Part shown: piece after piece, positions 35,851 through 49,160 of the stretch
Layout of the letters: the number at the start of each line of letters is the position of its first letter
Numbering within the stretch: the stretch's first letter is position 1
Notes under the pieces: generated by a model
What the model was told of the DNA's origin: nothing
The model's database searches: none
What the model saw: the letters and a program-made list of their open reading frames with translations, nothing else
NCBI GenBank assembly: GCA_027574665.1
Contig: CM050659.1
Span: 24,591,001-24,655,000, forward strand
Direction of reading: 5' to 3'
Source: Rhynochetos jubatus
Taxonomy: Eukaryota; Chordata; Aves; Eurypygiformes; Rhynochetidae
Length of the DNA stretch: 64,000 bases
Translations under genes and position numbers: made by a program

Positions 35851-37049
35851 CTCTTGTCCAGAAATCCCTCCCCATGGGGGCAGAGGGTCCATCTCCAGAA
35901 GAGACAGTAAGAGCCCAGGAGTGACTCTGCCTTTCCACCACCATGTTTGTTATGTGATGTGCCCCTGGCATTAGGGGTGTTAGCAAGACAACACTATCCA
36001 TTTTTATCTCGACTGTGTGAGCCAGCTGCAGCAAAGAGCACTCAAGTCCTTAGCAGACTGGGCAGAATAATTTCTCCTTATTTACAAGGTCATTCAAGTG
36101 AACTTCTGGTACCTTCCTCAAGGTCCTGGTGCATTCCCACGTCTGAAAGAGATGTACATCTCCTTTTCTGATATGAGATGTACAACCATCATGCATTTTT
36201 CATGAAAACCTATCTATATTTATTAATTGGCTGATATGTCCTCGTTGCTGAAGAGAGCTGAAGGGATTTGGCAAGGACTCCGAAGTCTTTGGTTCCTCCT
36301 GGACCAGCAGTGGCTGGGAGAGGAGAGCAGTGGATAGCATGAAATGCTTTGTCTGTCGTTACCTAGTCATAATAAACATCCTTCCATGAGAAATAAGAGC
36401 CTAGATGGTCCATAAGAAGACAACCTTCACCTCTTACGAGAGGAGAGGCCCCTGTCATGGTGAGGCTGATGAAGATAAGCCACATCCTATTTATTCTGCA
36501 ATAAAAAGAGGACTTCAGCTGCCCAGAAATCAAAGCGTTTTAGCATGTGGCTGAAACACAGTGTTTATAATATCCCAACATAGGTTTCCTTGGTTAGTGG
36601 CTGCAAGCTGCTACTTCCACCCAGCCAATCACACTAATGGATAAGCATCTAGCCAAGGAGAGGGAGCTGTGATGGGGTTGGAAAGATAATGAGAAACTAG
36701 GAGGTGTGACCAGTTGCACTTATTTACTCTGGACAAAAACCTCAGTTCACTCAACAAAACACTTCTTGTCTTTGCAAAAGTCATAAAGCACTTTCAAGAA
36801 AGAATATAGTAACTGTGCATAAACCTACCTTTTTAAATTCTTGTTTTATGCTCCCAGCAGAAGACTCACACGTGCAGTGACAGCCACATGCAGCTGAAGC
36901 TTTGCAGCCATCCACTTTCTGCCAGTCATCCTGGAGCAGGAAAAGCAGGGCTGCTCCCTTCAGGCAGACAAGCCAGGAGCCAAGGTGCATCACAGCCATC
37001 ATGGAAGGAGCCAGCAGGACCTGGTCCCACATTACCCAGGCAGGACAGA

Positions 37050-37440
37050 CACAGGGATGGTAGCCAGGTCCAACCAAGAGTCCCAGTTGTAAGGCAAGAC
37101 CATGGTGATGAGGCAAATCCAAGGTCAAGTCCATGGGTCAGGAGCATCAGGTAGGTCCATAGTGATGAGGGCAATCCAGAAGATCAGCCTGCAGATCAGG
37201 GTCCACATCAAGGGGCTCCAGAGCCAAGCACAAGCTGGAGCTGTGCTGGAGACCAGCACTCTTCCAGCACAGCTCAAAAAGGGAGTGAAAGCCTGGGGCC
37301 AAGCTTAAATAGCCCCCCAGGACCCGTGGGTGTAGGTGGAGGCCCCAGGTGAGTCTGCTCAGAGTCATTAAGGCTTGTTGGTGTCCTCAGGGCTGTTATG
37401 TTTGACAGCAGTGTTTTCAGCGAGGCTTGGCTGGTTGTTT
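37050..37440 (+). repeat. Unclassified interspersed repeat, copy B
   Basis: This is the partner of the copy at 24937-25221. The shared anchors are GGTGATGAGGCA, GCTTAAAT, GGTGGAGGCCCCAG and GTCATTAAGGC. It is longer and contains an internal repeat: CCATGGTGATGAGGCAAATC near 37099 and CCATAGTGATGAGGGCAATC near 37156. The family is unknown; an old LTR is my best guess. A CR1 piece follows about 95 bp later. Confidence 0.6.
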
Positions 37441-37534
37441 CAGTTAACAAGGCACGAGGAAAACAGCCAATAACCAGAATTATCTCCCAACATCTCCTTG
37501 TTTGTGTGTGTCTGAGGAAAACCCAAGCCCCATA

Positions 37535-37605
37535 TTCATAGAATCACAGAATGGTTTAGGTTGGAAGGGACCTTAAAGACCATCCAGTTCCACCCCCCTG
37601 CCTCC
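37535..37605 (-). repeat. CR1 retrotransposon 3' tail
   Basis: A short minus-oriented tail: ATTCATAGAATCACAGAATG, then GTTTAGGTTGGAAGGGACC and ACCATCCAGTTCCACCCCCC, then divergence. Confidence 0.9.
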
Positions 37606-40600
37606 ACACCTCAGAGCACCCCAGATGCAGAACATTAGGAGGTTGAACGGAGTAAGTGCCTTTGCCATCGTCATCAAGGATAGCTTCAGGACCGCCAGTC
37701 TTCTAGTGCCCTAGAGAAATGGTGTGACCCAGCTGAGCAGAGAGGACTGGTGCCCAAACGTTGGTGGCTGGGGCTGGTCTGCAGCCCCCCTTGTAGGCGG
37801 TGCCCATTTTGGGTGGTTCCAGCATCTTGTGGCTGCTGTTTAAGGTTTAGTCCCCAAAGCAATTAAATCAAGACAGCAGAGCCTGGAGACTGATGGTAAC
37901 CCCCACCCTGCCTCCTAGGAAACCCCTGCCAGGGAGCATCCTCTGGCATGGATGGGGTCAGCCATGCAGAGCTACCCTTGTAGGCAGAGTCCGAAGGGAC
38001 CCAGAGGTCGGAAAACATGCCCCAGTTCATCCCAGTAAACATCTCCAGCAGAGCCTGAGCAAGTCCTGTTTCTGCTCCCAACATTTCCCTCTGTGGCTGA
38101 CACAGAAATATGTGTGGAGGCAGGGATTGGAATAAAAGGTTTTTGGCATGGGTGGGGAATAGCCGAGTTATTCATATGAGCAAAGCCCAGAGCCTCAGTC
38201 CTGCTGACTTGAATGGGAATTTTGCCTACAACATGGCCATGGGGGTTGGTTCGCAGGCTGGGAGGCAGGTACAGATTGCTACACGACGTGGGAGCACATC
38301 GACACCTCTTACTAAGGTTTATTAATAAAAGGCAGAGTTTGCAGGCTGCTGCTGTGAACATTGTTCATTCACACATGCTCGGAGATCCCTCTTGGAGATG
38401 GCAGGAGGGCTCCCCGTCCTTTGACCGTTGCTGCAGCACTTGGACCAGTCTCTGGATTGAGATGGAACAGAGAGCAAGGGATGCCTGTGTGACATCCACT
38501 GTTGTATGGGGACGTGTGGTGCCTGTCCTCAGCAGGGGGGCCATTTGTCTCACCCTTTTGCAAGCGTGAAATCCAAGGTGACAGCTTGACATGCAGCGCA
38601 GGAGCAAACGACCTCCCACCCTCCATCCCTCTGTGTGTCCTCCTTCCAGGAGGCCTGAAGACTCATCCTGGCTGTGTCTCTTGTCCCTCTGCTCATGACT
38701 TCTACTAACCCAAACCCAAATATTAGCCTTCAGGACCCTGCACCTCTCACTGTAGCCCTTGCCATAGGACGTCTAAGCCCAACCTGGGTCCAGTCCAAGG
38801 AGATCTGGTTATCCGTGGCTGGAGCTCTTTCAAAACACGATCAGTGCTTGATTTTCCAAGGTGTTGTTTGCCTCCAAGAGTCCCAGTGTCTTGTTGTTAC
38901 TTGGCAATAATCACTTCTGTCCAGAAATGGATTTTTTCCCAAGAAATGTCACTGAAATTCACACATCTCTGGCCCAGGGCACAGCAGCAATATCATGGCC
39001 ACAGGTGACACTGGAGCCGATCCCGCTGTAGGTGTGATGAGGGGCAGGAGAGGTCCCACACCAGCTTCCTGAGGGCCTCTGGAGCAGGGTGACATCACCC
39101 AACTCAGCCGCTGCTCAGACCACACTTGCAGGGGCAAAGCACAAGTTTGGCTGCGACCAGCAAGCAAAAGACTCAGGATGGCTTTATTCTGACTGTGTAC
39201 GATGCCTCTTCCCATGGGATCAGCTCCTGTCCCTGCCAGTGGGAGGGAATGGAGGAGTGTGCAGGGGCTATTTATATCTTCAGGAGCGGCTGGATTAAAC
39301 CGACAGAAGAAAAGTGCTGTGAAAGCCTCTCCCTCATACACTATTTAGGAAGCTGGGACTGCAAAGCATCAGCCATTTGGGTTTTTTTCTCCGGCTGCCG
39401 GTGGCTTTGTTCCTGGGAGAAAATACGTGTGGAGTGGGAGATCCATGGTGAGTGTGCCCAAGTGCCAGCACCCTGTCCTGGGTGAGCACAGCCCCTATTT
39501 ATTGGGGGTGCCAGCACCCTTTGCAGCTCCCATGGAGCCCCCATGGCAAAAGTTGGAAGGGTTTGTGTCTCTTAATCCTTTCTTGGGGGTCAAGACATTG
39601 TCCCAGAGATGGGCACAGCGGCATCTGGGTGACGCACAACGGCTCTTATACAGCCCTCACACCAGCTTTATTTTTGTTCAACAGCAAGCATGGTCTCTAC
39701 ATTTTCTGAAAAGCAATCAGCTCTAAGTATCCCAAGTTCGTTCCTCAAAAATGCATCTCTGGAAATCCCCAGCCATCTGAAAATCACAGCCCTGTACTTT
39801 GCCCTACATCAGCCTTTAGGCCAGACCCTATTCCATCTGCACCAGCACCAACCCTGTATTTCCCCAGTGAAGCTTGGCTTGAGGGTGGGATGAGGAAGTT
39901 TGTGTTTTGGGTCTTACTGTGTTGCTGCAAGGTGGGAAACTGCTCATTTCTCTTTGCATGTATTGAGCAGGTAACGAGCTGCTCTTTTCCTTTTCACTGT
40001 TTTCTCTGCTGCTCTCTAGCTAAAGGAAGGAGGATAAAGAGAGCTGTATCCTCTTTATTCAGGGCTGAGATCATGATTTAAACAATCTTTTGCTCAAAAC
40101 CATCTGTGCCTCGTTTTCCTTTCACCCACAGGTTGTGGTCAGTGTCCAAAAGGCCGGCGAGACCTTCCACCGCCCTGTGCTCTGCGCTGCAACCGCTCAG
40201 CGTGGCATCAGTTAGCGTGAATCCTCGAGTTCAAAACCATAATCTCAACACGGCTTCCCGAGCGCTGCCTTTTCTGGAGGTTTCGGTTTCAAAGGCGTTC
40301 CTCTGCGGTCAGAAGGAATATTATAAAAACATGAGGCGCTGCTGGTTGGTGGACGCCCGCGTCTCGTTTGCTGGCATTTCTCGGCGCCTCCCCTGTCGCG
40401 AGGGCTCCGGGGAATCAGTGGAAACATGAAAGGAGAACAGCAAGCCTCTCTGACAGACATGGCCCCAGCAACGGTGGTGTTTGCTCAGCTTTTTTTTTGT
40501 TTGTTTTTAATGCCCCTTCTCCGCAGTTTTGCTAGAGCTGCATGGGGCTTCTAGCCCTGTTTGTATTATCTTGGGATGCAGCGCTGTGCTGAGCATTGCC

Positions 40601-40957
40601 GGGGTTTTGCTTGCTCGCTCGCAGTAAGAGTTAAACCCTGTCTGAAATACTGAGCTGGAAGAGTCCCAGGGGAGATCACAAGCCTTTTCTCCGCTTGCCT
40701 ATGTGACAAGCAGCAGGTCCCTTGGTCCCAGACGTCTCGCACCAGCCCACTGGGCCCATCTCAGAAGTGCTGTCACTGCTGCTGTGTGCCCTGGTTGCTG
40801 CTGTAGCACCCTGAGATGCCAACAAGGGGAAGATGGGGTGGTGTTTAATATCCCAGCCCAAGACAAGTTTCTGTGCTCATGATACTAAATTGGAATTACC
40901 CTGCAGCAGTCCCTCATCCCCACCTTCTCTTCGCAGATACTGTTTTAATGGAAAGAA

Positions 40958-41046
40958 GAGAGGAGAGGAGAGGAGAGGAGAGGAGAGGAGAGGAGAGGAG
41001 AGGAGAGGAGAGGAGAGGAGAGGAGAGGAGAGGAGAGGAGGGGAGA
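40958..41046 (+). repeat. (GAGAG)n / (AGGAG)n purine-rich microsatellite
   Basis: About 16 almost perfect copies of the pentamer GAGAG (AGGAG in the shifted register) form an all-purine strand of nearly 90 nt. A frame through it gives a RGEER-type repeat peptide, which is an artefact. It is likely length-polymorphic and may form triplex DNA. Confidence 0.97.
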
Positions 41047-41262
41047 TGTTTTTGTTCTGGTCCATGATCTCAGCCTGCTGCCCACAAGAAGCTCTGTGTG
41101 TGATGGGGCAGGCAGGAGAAGGCATCATGCTGGGTGTGGGATCCTGACTCCCCTTGCTGGATGCACAGCTCCATTCATCCCAGCCCGTACTCCCACAGCC
41201 TTTTCCCTATGGGGAGTAGCCTCATCTCTCTCCTCGGCCAGGTCCATTTGCTACCTGATTTA

Positions 41263-41582
41263 TCATAGATGTATAGAATCATGGAATGGTTTGGGCTGGA
41301 AGGGGCCTTAAAGCCCACCCAGCCCCACCCCCTGCCATAGGGAGGGACACCTTCCATAGCCCAGGGTGTTCCCAGGCTCATCCAGCCTGGCCTTGGACAC
41401 TCCCAGGGACGGGGCATCCACAGCTTCTCTGGGCAACCTGTCCCAGCCCTTCCACACCCTCTGTGGGCAGAATTTCTCCCTGATGTCCCATCTCAATCTC
41501 TCTCTTTCCGTTTAGACCAGTCACCCCTTGCCCTGACACCCCCTGTCCTTGTAAAAAGTGCTCCCCCAGCTTTCTTGTAGGC
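41263..41582 (-). repeat. CR1 retrotransposon 3' end
   Basis: A minus-oriented CR1 of about 320 bp. It starts TCATAGATGTATAGAATCAT, then GGAATGGTTTGGGCTGG, CCCAGGGTGTTCCCAGGCTC and CTTCTCTGGGCAACCTGTCC, and ends at CCAGCTTTCTTGTAGGC. Confidence 0.95.
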
Positions 41583-44500
41583 AAGATGGATTTCCTACCC
41601 CTCCTTTCCTAAGTGGGGCTCTCACATCACCTCCTACCTCCTCTGTGGGGAGGGAAGTCCTGCCTGTTGGAGCCCTGATATTCTCCCGTGTCCCATGCAG
41701 GTCCTTCCTCTGTCCTCAGCGTCCTCAGGCCAAAGCAGTTTCCAACACACACAGAGAAACCAGGAATACTTACAGTGAATGATTTCCCATGTGTGGTTTG
41801 TGAAGATTAATGACTCCGATGTTTGCTTGCTCTGCGTGAGCCTTGCTGAAGGGCACCTATGCACCGAGTTGATAAACATAATTTAATGGGAGGAACTATA
41901 TCTCTCCTGATGAAGTTTCCTGCTGGGATGAAGGTCCCCTTGCCTGGCAGTGCCCTTCCCACGCTATGGCTTTGCCTAAGACCTCTTTCTGGGGGACCCT
42001 CGGCTGTTTCAGCCCAAATGAGCCCTGGCTCTGCTGCCCTGGGTGGTGTGATGTTTCAAGCTGCCCCATTGCTGTCCCATGCTGCTGGATGCCTTCCAAC
42101 ACTGACCCATCCTCCCCACGTATCCCCCCAGCCTGTTTGCTATTGGTGGGAATCTGCGATGGCATCCACCGAGATCGTCCACATCGGTCCTGGAGCTCAA
42201 GTTTGTCCCCACGCTGACCATCTTCTTCTCTGTCAGGGTCACTCCTGCATGAAAAAAACCCTCTCTTCTCCTACAAAACCCCCTCTGTGTCTTTTTCCCG
42301 TCTGCCCAAAGATCTCTCTGTGGGGCTCCTCTTTTGTTCCTGCTTCCACCATCTGCTCTGTCCCTTTGCCGCTGCATCTTCCCGCCAGAAAGCTGAAAGC
42401 AGACCCAGGGCTTTTGGCTCCTGACTACCTCCCTGGCACATGCAGGGCTTCTCTTAGCACAGCCTTTGTTCAGGACTCGAGGTCAGATTTTCTGTTTCAA
42501 TGTTTCCTAAAGAGGTTCAGAGTTTTTTTGCAAAAAGTTTTGATAATACCTCTTTTATCTTAAAAAAACCCCACCCCAAATTCAAAACACCATAATTTCC
42601 CAGAAGACAGAAATTCCATCTTTCTACTCATCTTTGGGTCCAGTGGTTTCAGGGCTAATACAGACTTTGGTGCATTTATTTTGGGAAAGGCTTGACTCCT
42701 AGTCTCAGTTTTCCTGCCAAGCAGGCAGTTTGTGTGCGTTTTGGTTTAACTGGATGATGGGCGAGCTGGCAACCTGGGAGGTTGCCACTGAGGCTTGAGT
42801 TACTCTGTGGATTCTTCTCCCATTAACATCTGCGTACAGCTGGAGCCCGGAGCCAAAGGAGTGACTCCAGGCTTGTGCCCAAGTGACTGAAAACAGAGAT
42901 CAGAAGTACAAACAAGAATAAATCCTGCTATTCTTAATAATTCGGGATATAATAAAGGCTAGTATCCCTTTAAATGACCAAAAGCAAACACTTTGTACAG
43001 GTCTAAATTCTCAGTGGGGGCTCTAGGACTTTTTATAAGTCATTCATCTCTGGAAATTAGCATTGTCCCCTGCTCTCCTTTATGTACGGGCAAACATTGG
43101 ATTTACTTCAGGTCCCATCACTGCATGAGAAATACTGAAAGAAAACATCCTGCTCACCACATTTCAAAAGAAATTTTCTTCCATCTAAATGAAAAAATTC
43201 AAGAGAACATGTGCATGTGACCTGTTTTTTTATGAAGTTAGGATACTGGTACTCGAGAGTGCCCTTTTAATGCATTTCAGGAAGATTCTGAGGCTCTGTT
43301 AACCCAACACCGTCCAGCTCAGTGGAACTAGGAACTTTTCCCCAAGTCAAGAAGAAGGAAATATAAATAGAAACAGAAACTGAATGACACTGCTTTCCCT
43401 TGAAGTGATTATCATGTTCTGCTGACCCACGAAGTAAATAGCGATTGAGGTGAAGCCACGGCCAATATTTACTTGTAAGAAAAATGAATTTGTTTTCAGC
43501 AAACAAGGAGTTGATATACATGTGGTTTGTGACCTGAGCACATCCTGTCCTGGCTTGGACCTGGCATGAGGGCCAGCAGGCAGGTGTGGAAGAGCCTTTC
43601 CACACCACCAGATCCTTCTCTGCTGATACAGGCTTGAATTCTGCAGAGCTTTTCACACCCTCTGCTTAATTTATCTCTGCACCCTTCTTCTAGACAGTTA
43701 CACCATGGCTGCTCCTGGGAGCTGAGTCCATAAACCATCTCTTGAATCTGAGGTGTCTCCGGAGCTTCGGCTGGCCATGGCTCCTTCCTTGAATCAAGGA
43801 CCACCCCAGCTCGTGTGAGGGTGGTCACCCCAGCTCCCCACTTCCTGAGATGAGTTTTCCTTACAGTCCTTGAATTGTCCCTTGATCCCAGTCGCTTACT
43901 TGAGAAAATCAAGTTAATATTCCCTATAAAAAAAAAGGGGAAAAGAAGTCCAGTGCGAAGCACCCCGTGGTGCTCGATACCGAAACGTCAGCTGGCAATG
44001 AAGGTATTCCTGTAAATACTCTTCATTAGCAGGGGAGACGTTGAATGTCTCCCACACACTCTGCTTCTCTGGGCTAGTTGTTAAAGTGTTAAAGGCATAA
44101 CGGTGTTTGGATTTATGGGATCCCTTTTTTTTTTTTTTAACCTGCTTTCATGGGGGATTGTTTGATTTCACAGGATTTGATGGATTCAAGAATCACGTGA
44201 CGCAGGAGGGTCTGAGCACCCATACACCCCCTGCCAGCCCCCCTGCACATACCGTCTACCTCCTTCCTCCCTCACTGGGCTCTGCCTGTTTAATCTCATT
44301 TTACAGGCAGGCTGGCCTGCGAGATTTTACAAGAGCTCACCTTTCTCCCGGCTGCTCAGCGGAGAAAAGGCCTGCACAATAAATGTTTAACACGCCCTCC
44401 CCAGCCTTTCAAGCTCTAATGATCACTGCTAGGGCTGCATGGAGATGCTCTGATGGATGTTCTGGTTCCGAGAACCTGGGAGCAAGCCCCCGGGGCAGAC

Positions 44501-47500
44501 GTCAAGTCAGGGGCAGACGGTGACCGTAAGAGGGGAGAATAAAGCCCCAGGCAGAAGTTAGATGCGAACAGTGCAGGGAGAAGGAGATGTGTGTCTCTAA
44601 GTGGTGTAGAGAGACCTTAGCAAGTCCCCGCTTGTCTGCTCTGCAGAGGAGGGAAGGTATTTTTATTGGGATACTACAAACAGGCCCTTTGTTGAAAGGG
44701 GACTTTGCTCCTATAAATCCTACAGTGGATGGTTATTTATGGAATGGTGTGTGATGGATTGGTACCGTTAGGGTGTGGGTGAGGAGGGTGGGATACCTGA
44801 GAAACAAAGGAGACACCAAGTCCTTCGGGGAAAGCCAGACGATGTGCTAGGCGAGCTGGCAGAGGGATGGGAGTGTTTGCCAGCTCCCAGGAATCACTGC
44901 TGGAGAAGCTCATCAGCAGGGCTGGGGCAGGGGCTCATCCAGCACCAAACCTGCTCCCCACGAAGCTCCTCGCGGTGCCCAGCTTCTTTGCACCAAGGTG
45001 ACTTGCAGAGTCACGTTTGGCACTTCAGGTTACACCGTTGTAAAACAGGAGCAGAGTCCAAGGTGAAATCAGGAGTGTCTGGAAAGGGTTTGAAGTCCCC
45101 TGGGTGCAAAATGTTAAACACAAGGGATCAGCAGCACCCGCATGCCGGCGTTTCCAAAGTAGCGCTCTGATGCCAAGGCACAGGGCACCGTAAACAACAG
45201 TGAAGACGTCCAAGGAAGAGAGGGATACAGGCAGAACTTACCAAAGAAAGAGGGTAGGAGGTGCGCTGGTCAGCTTAAAAGACGCAGATCATTTCCCTTT
45301 GATATCATGAACTATTTTGCTTCGATAAGGTAAAGATGCTTCACTCCGTTAGCTATTACTGTACACGTTAATGCTGCGCTAAGCCGTGTGGGTGCTAATA
45401 CCTAGCCAATAAATATTACAATTCATGATGCACTGCGACATAAAACTTTAAGTAAATTAAATGAGACGATGAGGTCAAACCAAAATAATTTGATTTTACG
45501 TGTTGGAAGCCGTATTTGGCCCCAGCGACCCAGAATGGGAGTGTCAGAAGGCTCGCTTTGATTTCTGTCCCTCTCAGTGGATTTCTGCAAGATGTTTTAA
45601 TCTTTCGTGCCTTCCTGCCTCGCCAGTGGAAAACACTTATGCTGAAAACTTCTTGGCAAGTTTTTCTGAGGACCAAGTAGCTGCTCAATAAACGCTTTCT
45701 CATCCACCGAGCAAGTTTTATTTAATTACACAGCAGCTACAGTGTGTGGCTGTTCCTGCATTTTAAACAGCAAGTGGGTCCCACTGCACCTCCTCATCAT
45801 AGTTTCCCTTTTTTTTTTCCTGTGGGTAATACATAATTGCTGCAGAATTACACAGCATTAGCTAGTAAAATAATGAGACTTAACTAGGAGCCCGGATCTT
45901 TCCAGTCCTCAGCGATGTGCCCACTACCCATGAGGTCTGTAGCCACGGCGACTTTGCTTGTAGGGGTAGGAAAGGGACTCCCCGGGACTTGGCACAAGCA
46001 ACAGCCTCAGGGGAAACTTTGGGATGAGGATCCAAGGCTGAGCACCAGCGGCACCTCCGCCTTGCACCAGTGTGTCGTGCTCTGGTGATGCCTGTTCTGT
46101 GGGGAAATGGTGAGAGGGGAGAACAGCAAGAATAAAAGATGAGGATAAAACCCTCCGTAGAAATAGATAAAAGCATTGGCCTTGGCCTGGCGAGGCGAAT
46201 CCCAGGAGATCAAAGCTGTTTATCTCTAATAAGAGAGCATGGAAAAAGCATTAAACAAACAGCTTAATTTCCCTGCAGTGTTCACACTGGCGCTGCCTGT
46301 AACTAATGGTGGTTACTTATAGGCTATAATAAGTTTTCCTTATGTAGGCAAAGTCCCGTTGGGTTTTCTGGGTGTTAATATAATAGGAACTAAGTGATTT
46401 AGTCTCTTTCAAGCAGAAGACGATATCTCTCTTTCCTCTCTACTTATGAGACCCATCCATCATTCCTGAAGGCAAGCTGCCCGCAGCGGCACGGGCCCCC
46501 CACTCCTGCCTGCAAGCTGCCCACAGCTGGCATCAGAACCAAAGGAAACTTCCTGCATGGCAATGGAAAGAAAGTTCTGTCCCCTTTCCACCTCCTTGGC
46601 CCACTTTGGCCAAGACCAGGAGCCCCGCTGAGCTCTTCTGTCTTGCACCAGTCCCCTCAAAGACCCCCCTGTCACGGCTTCAGCAGCCTCTCTGCCTGCC
46701 CACGTCACCCACCAGTGGGTCAGATCTGGGCTTTTCCTTTTATTACAAGGTTGTCTGATTGATTTATAGTTTCCAGAAAGTTCATTGATCCCAATTCTAG
46801 TTTCCCAGTGCTTGGAAAATACACACAGATCATATTAATTGCAGAAGAGGGAAAAAAAACGAGTTTATTTGACATAACCCAGGCTGCAACATTCCTTTAG
46901 TAGAACGTTAGGATCGTTACATCAACTAAATCACCGCATACGTTAAGCCAAAGCAGGCTTCTTTTCTCCTTGCTGGCTGCACAATGGACTGTTTTGATCA
47001 GATACTCTGTTTTGTGAAATGAGAATAAGCAGCTTCAAGTTTCCCAGGTCCTAAATATTTCAGTCTCCCCCCCCTTAAAACATGCTGCGGCTCAGGTAGC
47101 ACTGCCGGGGACAGCATCGGTGGTGGCTTTTCGGTACCTTTGGGATGGAAAAAAGATCTGGGAGGCGGATGGCATGAATTTACTTCTGGTACGGTCATGC
47201 AAGTGTTCTTCACCACATTTGCCCACCACCGTTCCCTGGCTGCGCTTGGCAGCTCGTTGCGTTATCTGGGCGCAATACATACAGTTTATTCCATCCTCGG
47301 TGTGTATGAGGCTTACTGGGAAGGCTGGGAAGACTCCCATGCCTGACTGCTGTGAAAAAGGGTGAAAGATGTGCCTAAATTTCTGACAGAGCCTGGAAAA
47401 CCTCTGCATTGCTTTTGCAAAGCCAAGCGGTTCTCTGCAACGTTTTCTGAAGGGCATTCCCAAGGCTGCTGTGCTAAAACTAACCTAATTCTTGTGAATC

Positions 47501-49094
47501 CCTGTCATCTGCAAGCAATTTGCTTGTGCAGTTAAACTCCCTTCCCAAACCTGGGAGTGCACCGCTGCCTCGGGCTAATGCCAGCCTGCCTGGGAAAAGC
47601 CTCCTTGAGGAGGTGTCTGAGGTGGATAAAGTGCTGTAAATTCAAAATAGCTCTCCCTGAGTCCTATCCCCAGCCTCGCGCTGAAATGGCTTGATTTTCC
47701 TGCTGGCAGCGGGAGCTTTCCGAAGCCTGAAGAAAGAGGCCGAGTGAGTTCATACACAGCCCTACAACAAAGATCCTGCAAGGCAAGAGCGCAGCAGAGA
47801 GCACAGGCACTTGGGTCAGACGAAAGGTGTCTGATGGTAACCTCTAGGAAGAGAGAGTATTTATGCAAGGTGGGTACTGCTGGAAGGCTAGTGATTCCAT
47901 TTTCTGCCTTTTGCATCCATGTGTGTGCCTTTGTTTCCCCTCTCTGGATCTGCTCCTGGCTTTACCACTAGTTTAAAATAAAAATATAATCCATTTACAA
48001 TCCTCCCTTACGGCCATTAAGCACTTGTCTGAGAAAGGCTATTATCTCCGCTCGGCTGGCAGAGGATTAACTCCTGCACGGCTGTGCAGGCAGGAGCATC
48101 CCACTCGCCAGGCTGTTGGGGATGGGGGAAGATGGTACATGTGTAGCTTTGCTGCCTTTCCACGTGGCCAACAGCTGGGAGATCGTGGGGACCTCTCCTG
48201 TCCCCTCTTCCAGGCTTTGTCCCACTGCTGCCTTGAGCAGAGGGGCTGCAGATCTGCAGTGCCCCCAAGGCATTTGTTTTCTGACAGAGGTTTTGTCCCT
48301 GTGTGGCTGACAGAAGCAAAGAAGTGGGTTTCATTGCACAGGACACGGCTCCAGCCGTAACACTGGGGATGCTAAAGGCAGCGGAGGACCAAGCCCGTGG
48401 TGGTTGGGGTTGTCTGGCCCTCAGACAGCAAACTGGGTGGCAGAGCTTGAGGCTCAGATCTGCTCCTGAGCTCCCTTGTTTAGGGCAAGGAGCAAATGGC
48501 AATACCCTGTGTCCCGTGTCCCTGTGCTCAGGGAGTGTTCTGAGGCAGGACTATACCCAGTGATGCTGTGTGCATGGTCCTATCCTGCACGGTTACTACT
48601 GGAAATTCAGTGTTTATCCTCCATGGACAAAAAAACCCAAACCCACGTTTCTGTTTGCTCCACATCGGGAAGAAAAGTCAAAATTTTGCATTTTCCTGCA
48701 TATGAAAATTGAAAATTCATTGTGTGCCCATGGAATACTTCATGTCAGTTCCTCTGACTCAGCAGCAGTGGCGGGGGCCTGAGATACTGGGATGTTACAG
48801 ACCAGCTTTGAATCCACGGGTAGTGCCAGAGGAAACCAGCTGAGGCTGTGCCTGCCTGGGCTTCTGCCTGCTTCAAAAGCAAAAGCCCCTCCAGCTTTCC
48901 TGGAGGGCCGTGAGTCTGAAGGGGGGGCTTCCCCCACAAGCCCCTCCCAACCTGCCTGGAGGGACATGTCAGTAAGATCGTTAGTTTATTTTTGCTAGAC
49001 AATTCCTGATCATTATTATTTGGGCCATGCTCACTGCGTTTTAAATTATTCTGTCTCAAGTAGCTGATGGCATTTGTTACATGTCATGAAATGT

Positions 49095-49160
49095 TCCTGG
49101 TAATTAATTGGTATTTAATTAATTAAGGGATAATGGCATCCAATTAAGGGATGCTTGTGG
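49095..49160. promoter_or_regulatory. AT-rich block with repeated AATTAAGGGAT motif
   Basis: The 11-mer AATTAAGGGAT occurs twice (about 49122 and 49142) beside TTAATTAATTGGTATTTAATT. The cluster of TAAT cores is typical of homeodomain-bound enhancers. Function is inferred only. Confidence 0.25.

Larger units (their letters stand above)
25666..37049. other. Intergenic, repeats and candidate regulatory DNA only
   Basis: I find no supportable gene. The interval holds a long CR1 (27668-28316), an LTR fragment with an adjoining CR1 piece (30.5-30.8 kb), an old CR1 (35.7-35.85 kb), two microsatellites, and AT-rich stretches with homeodomain-type motifs, for example about 28.79-28.99 kb and 32.58-32.78 kb. 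A 189-codon open frame on the minus strand (30446-29877) has no recognisable domain. Confidence 0.55.

Noticed and set aside
40833-41147. RGEER-repeat protein frame
   Set aside because: Direct translation of the purine pentamer microsatellite.
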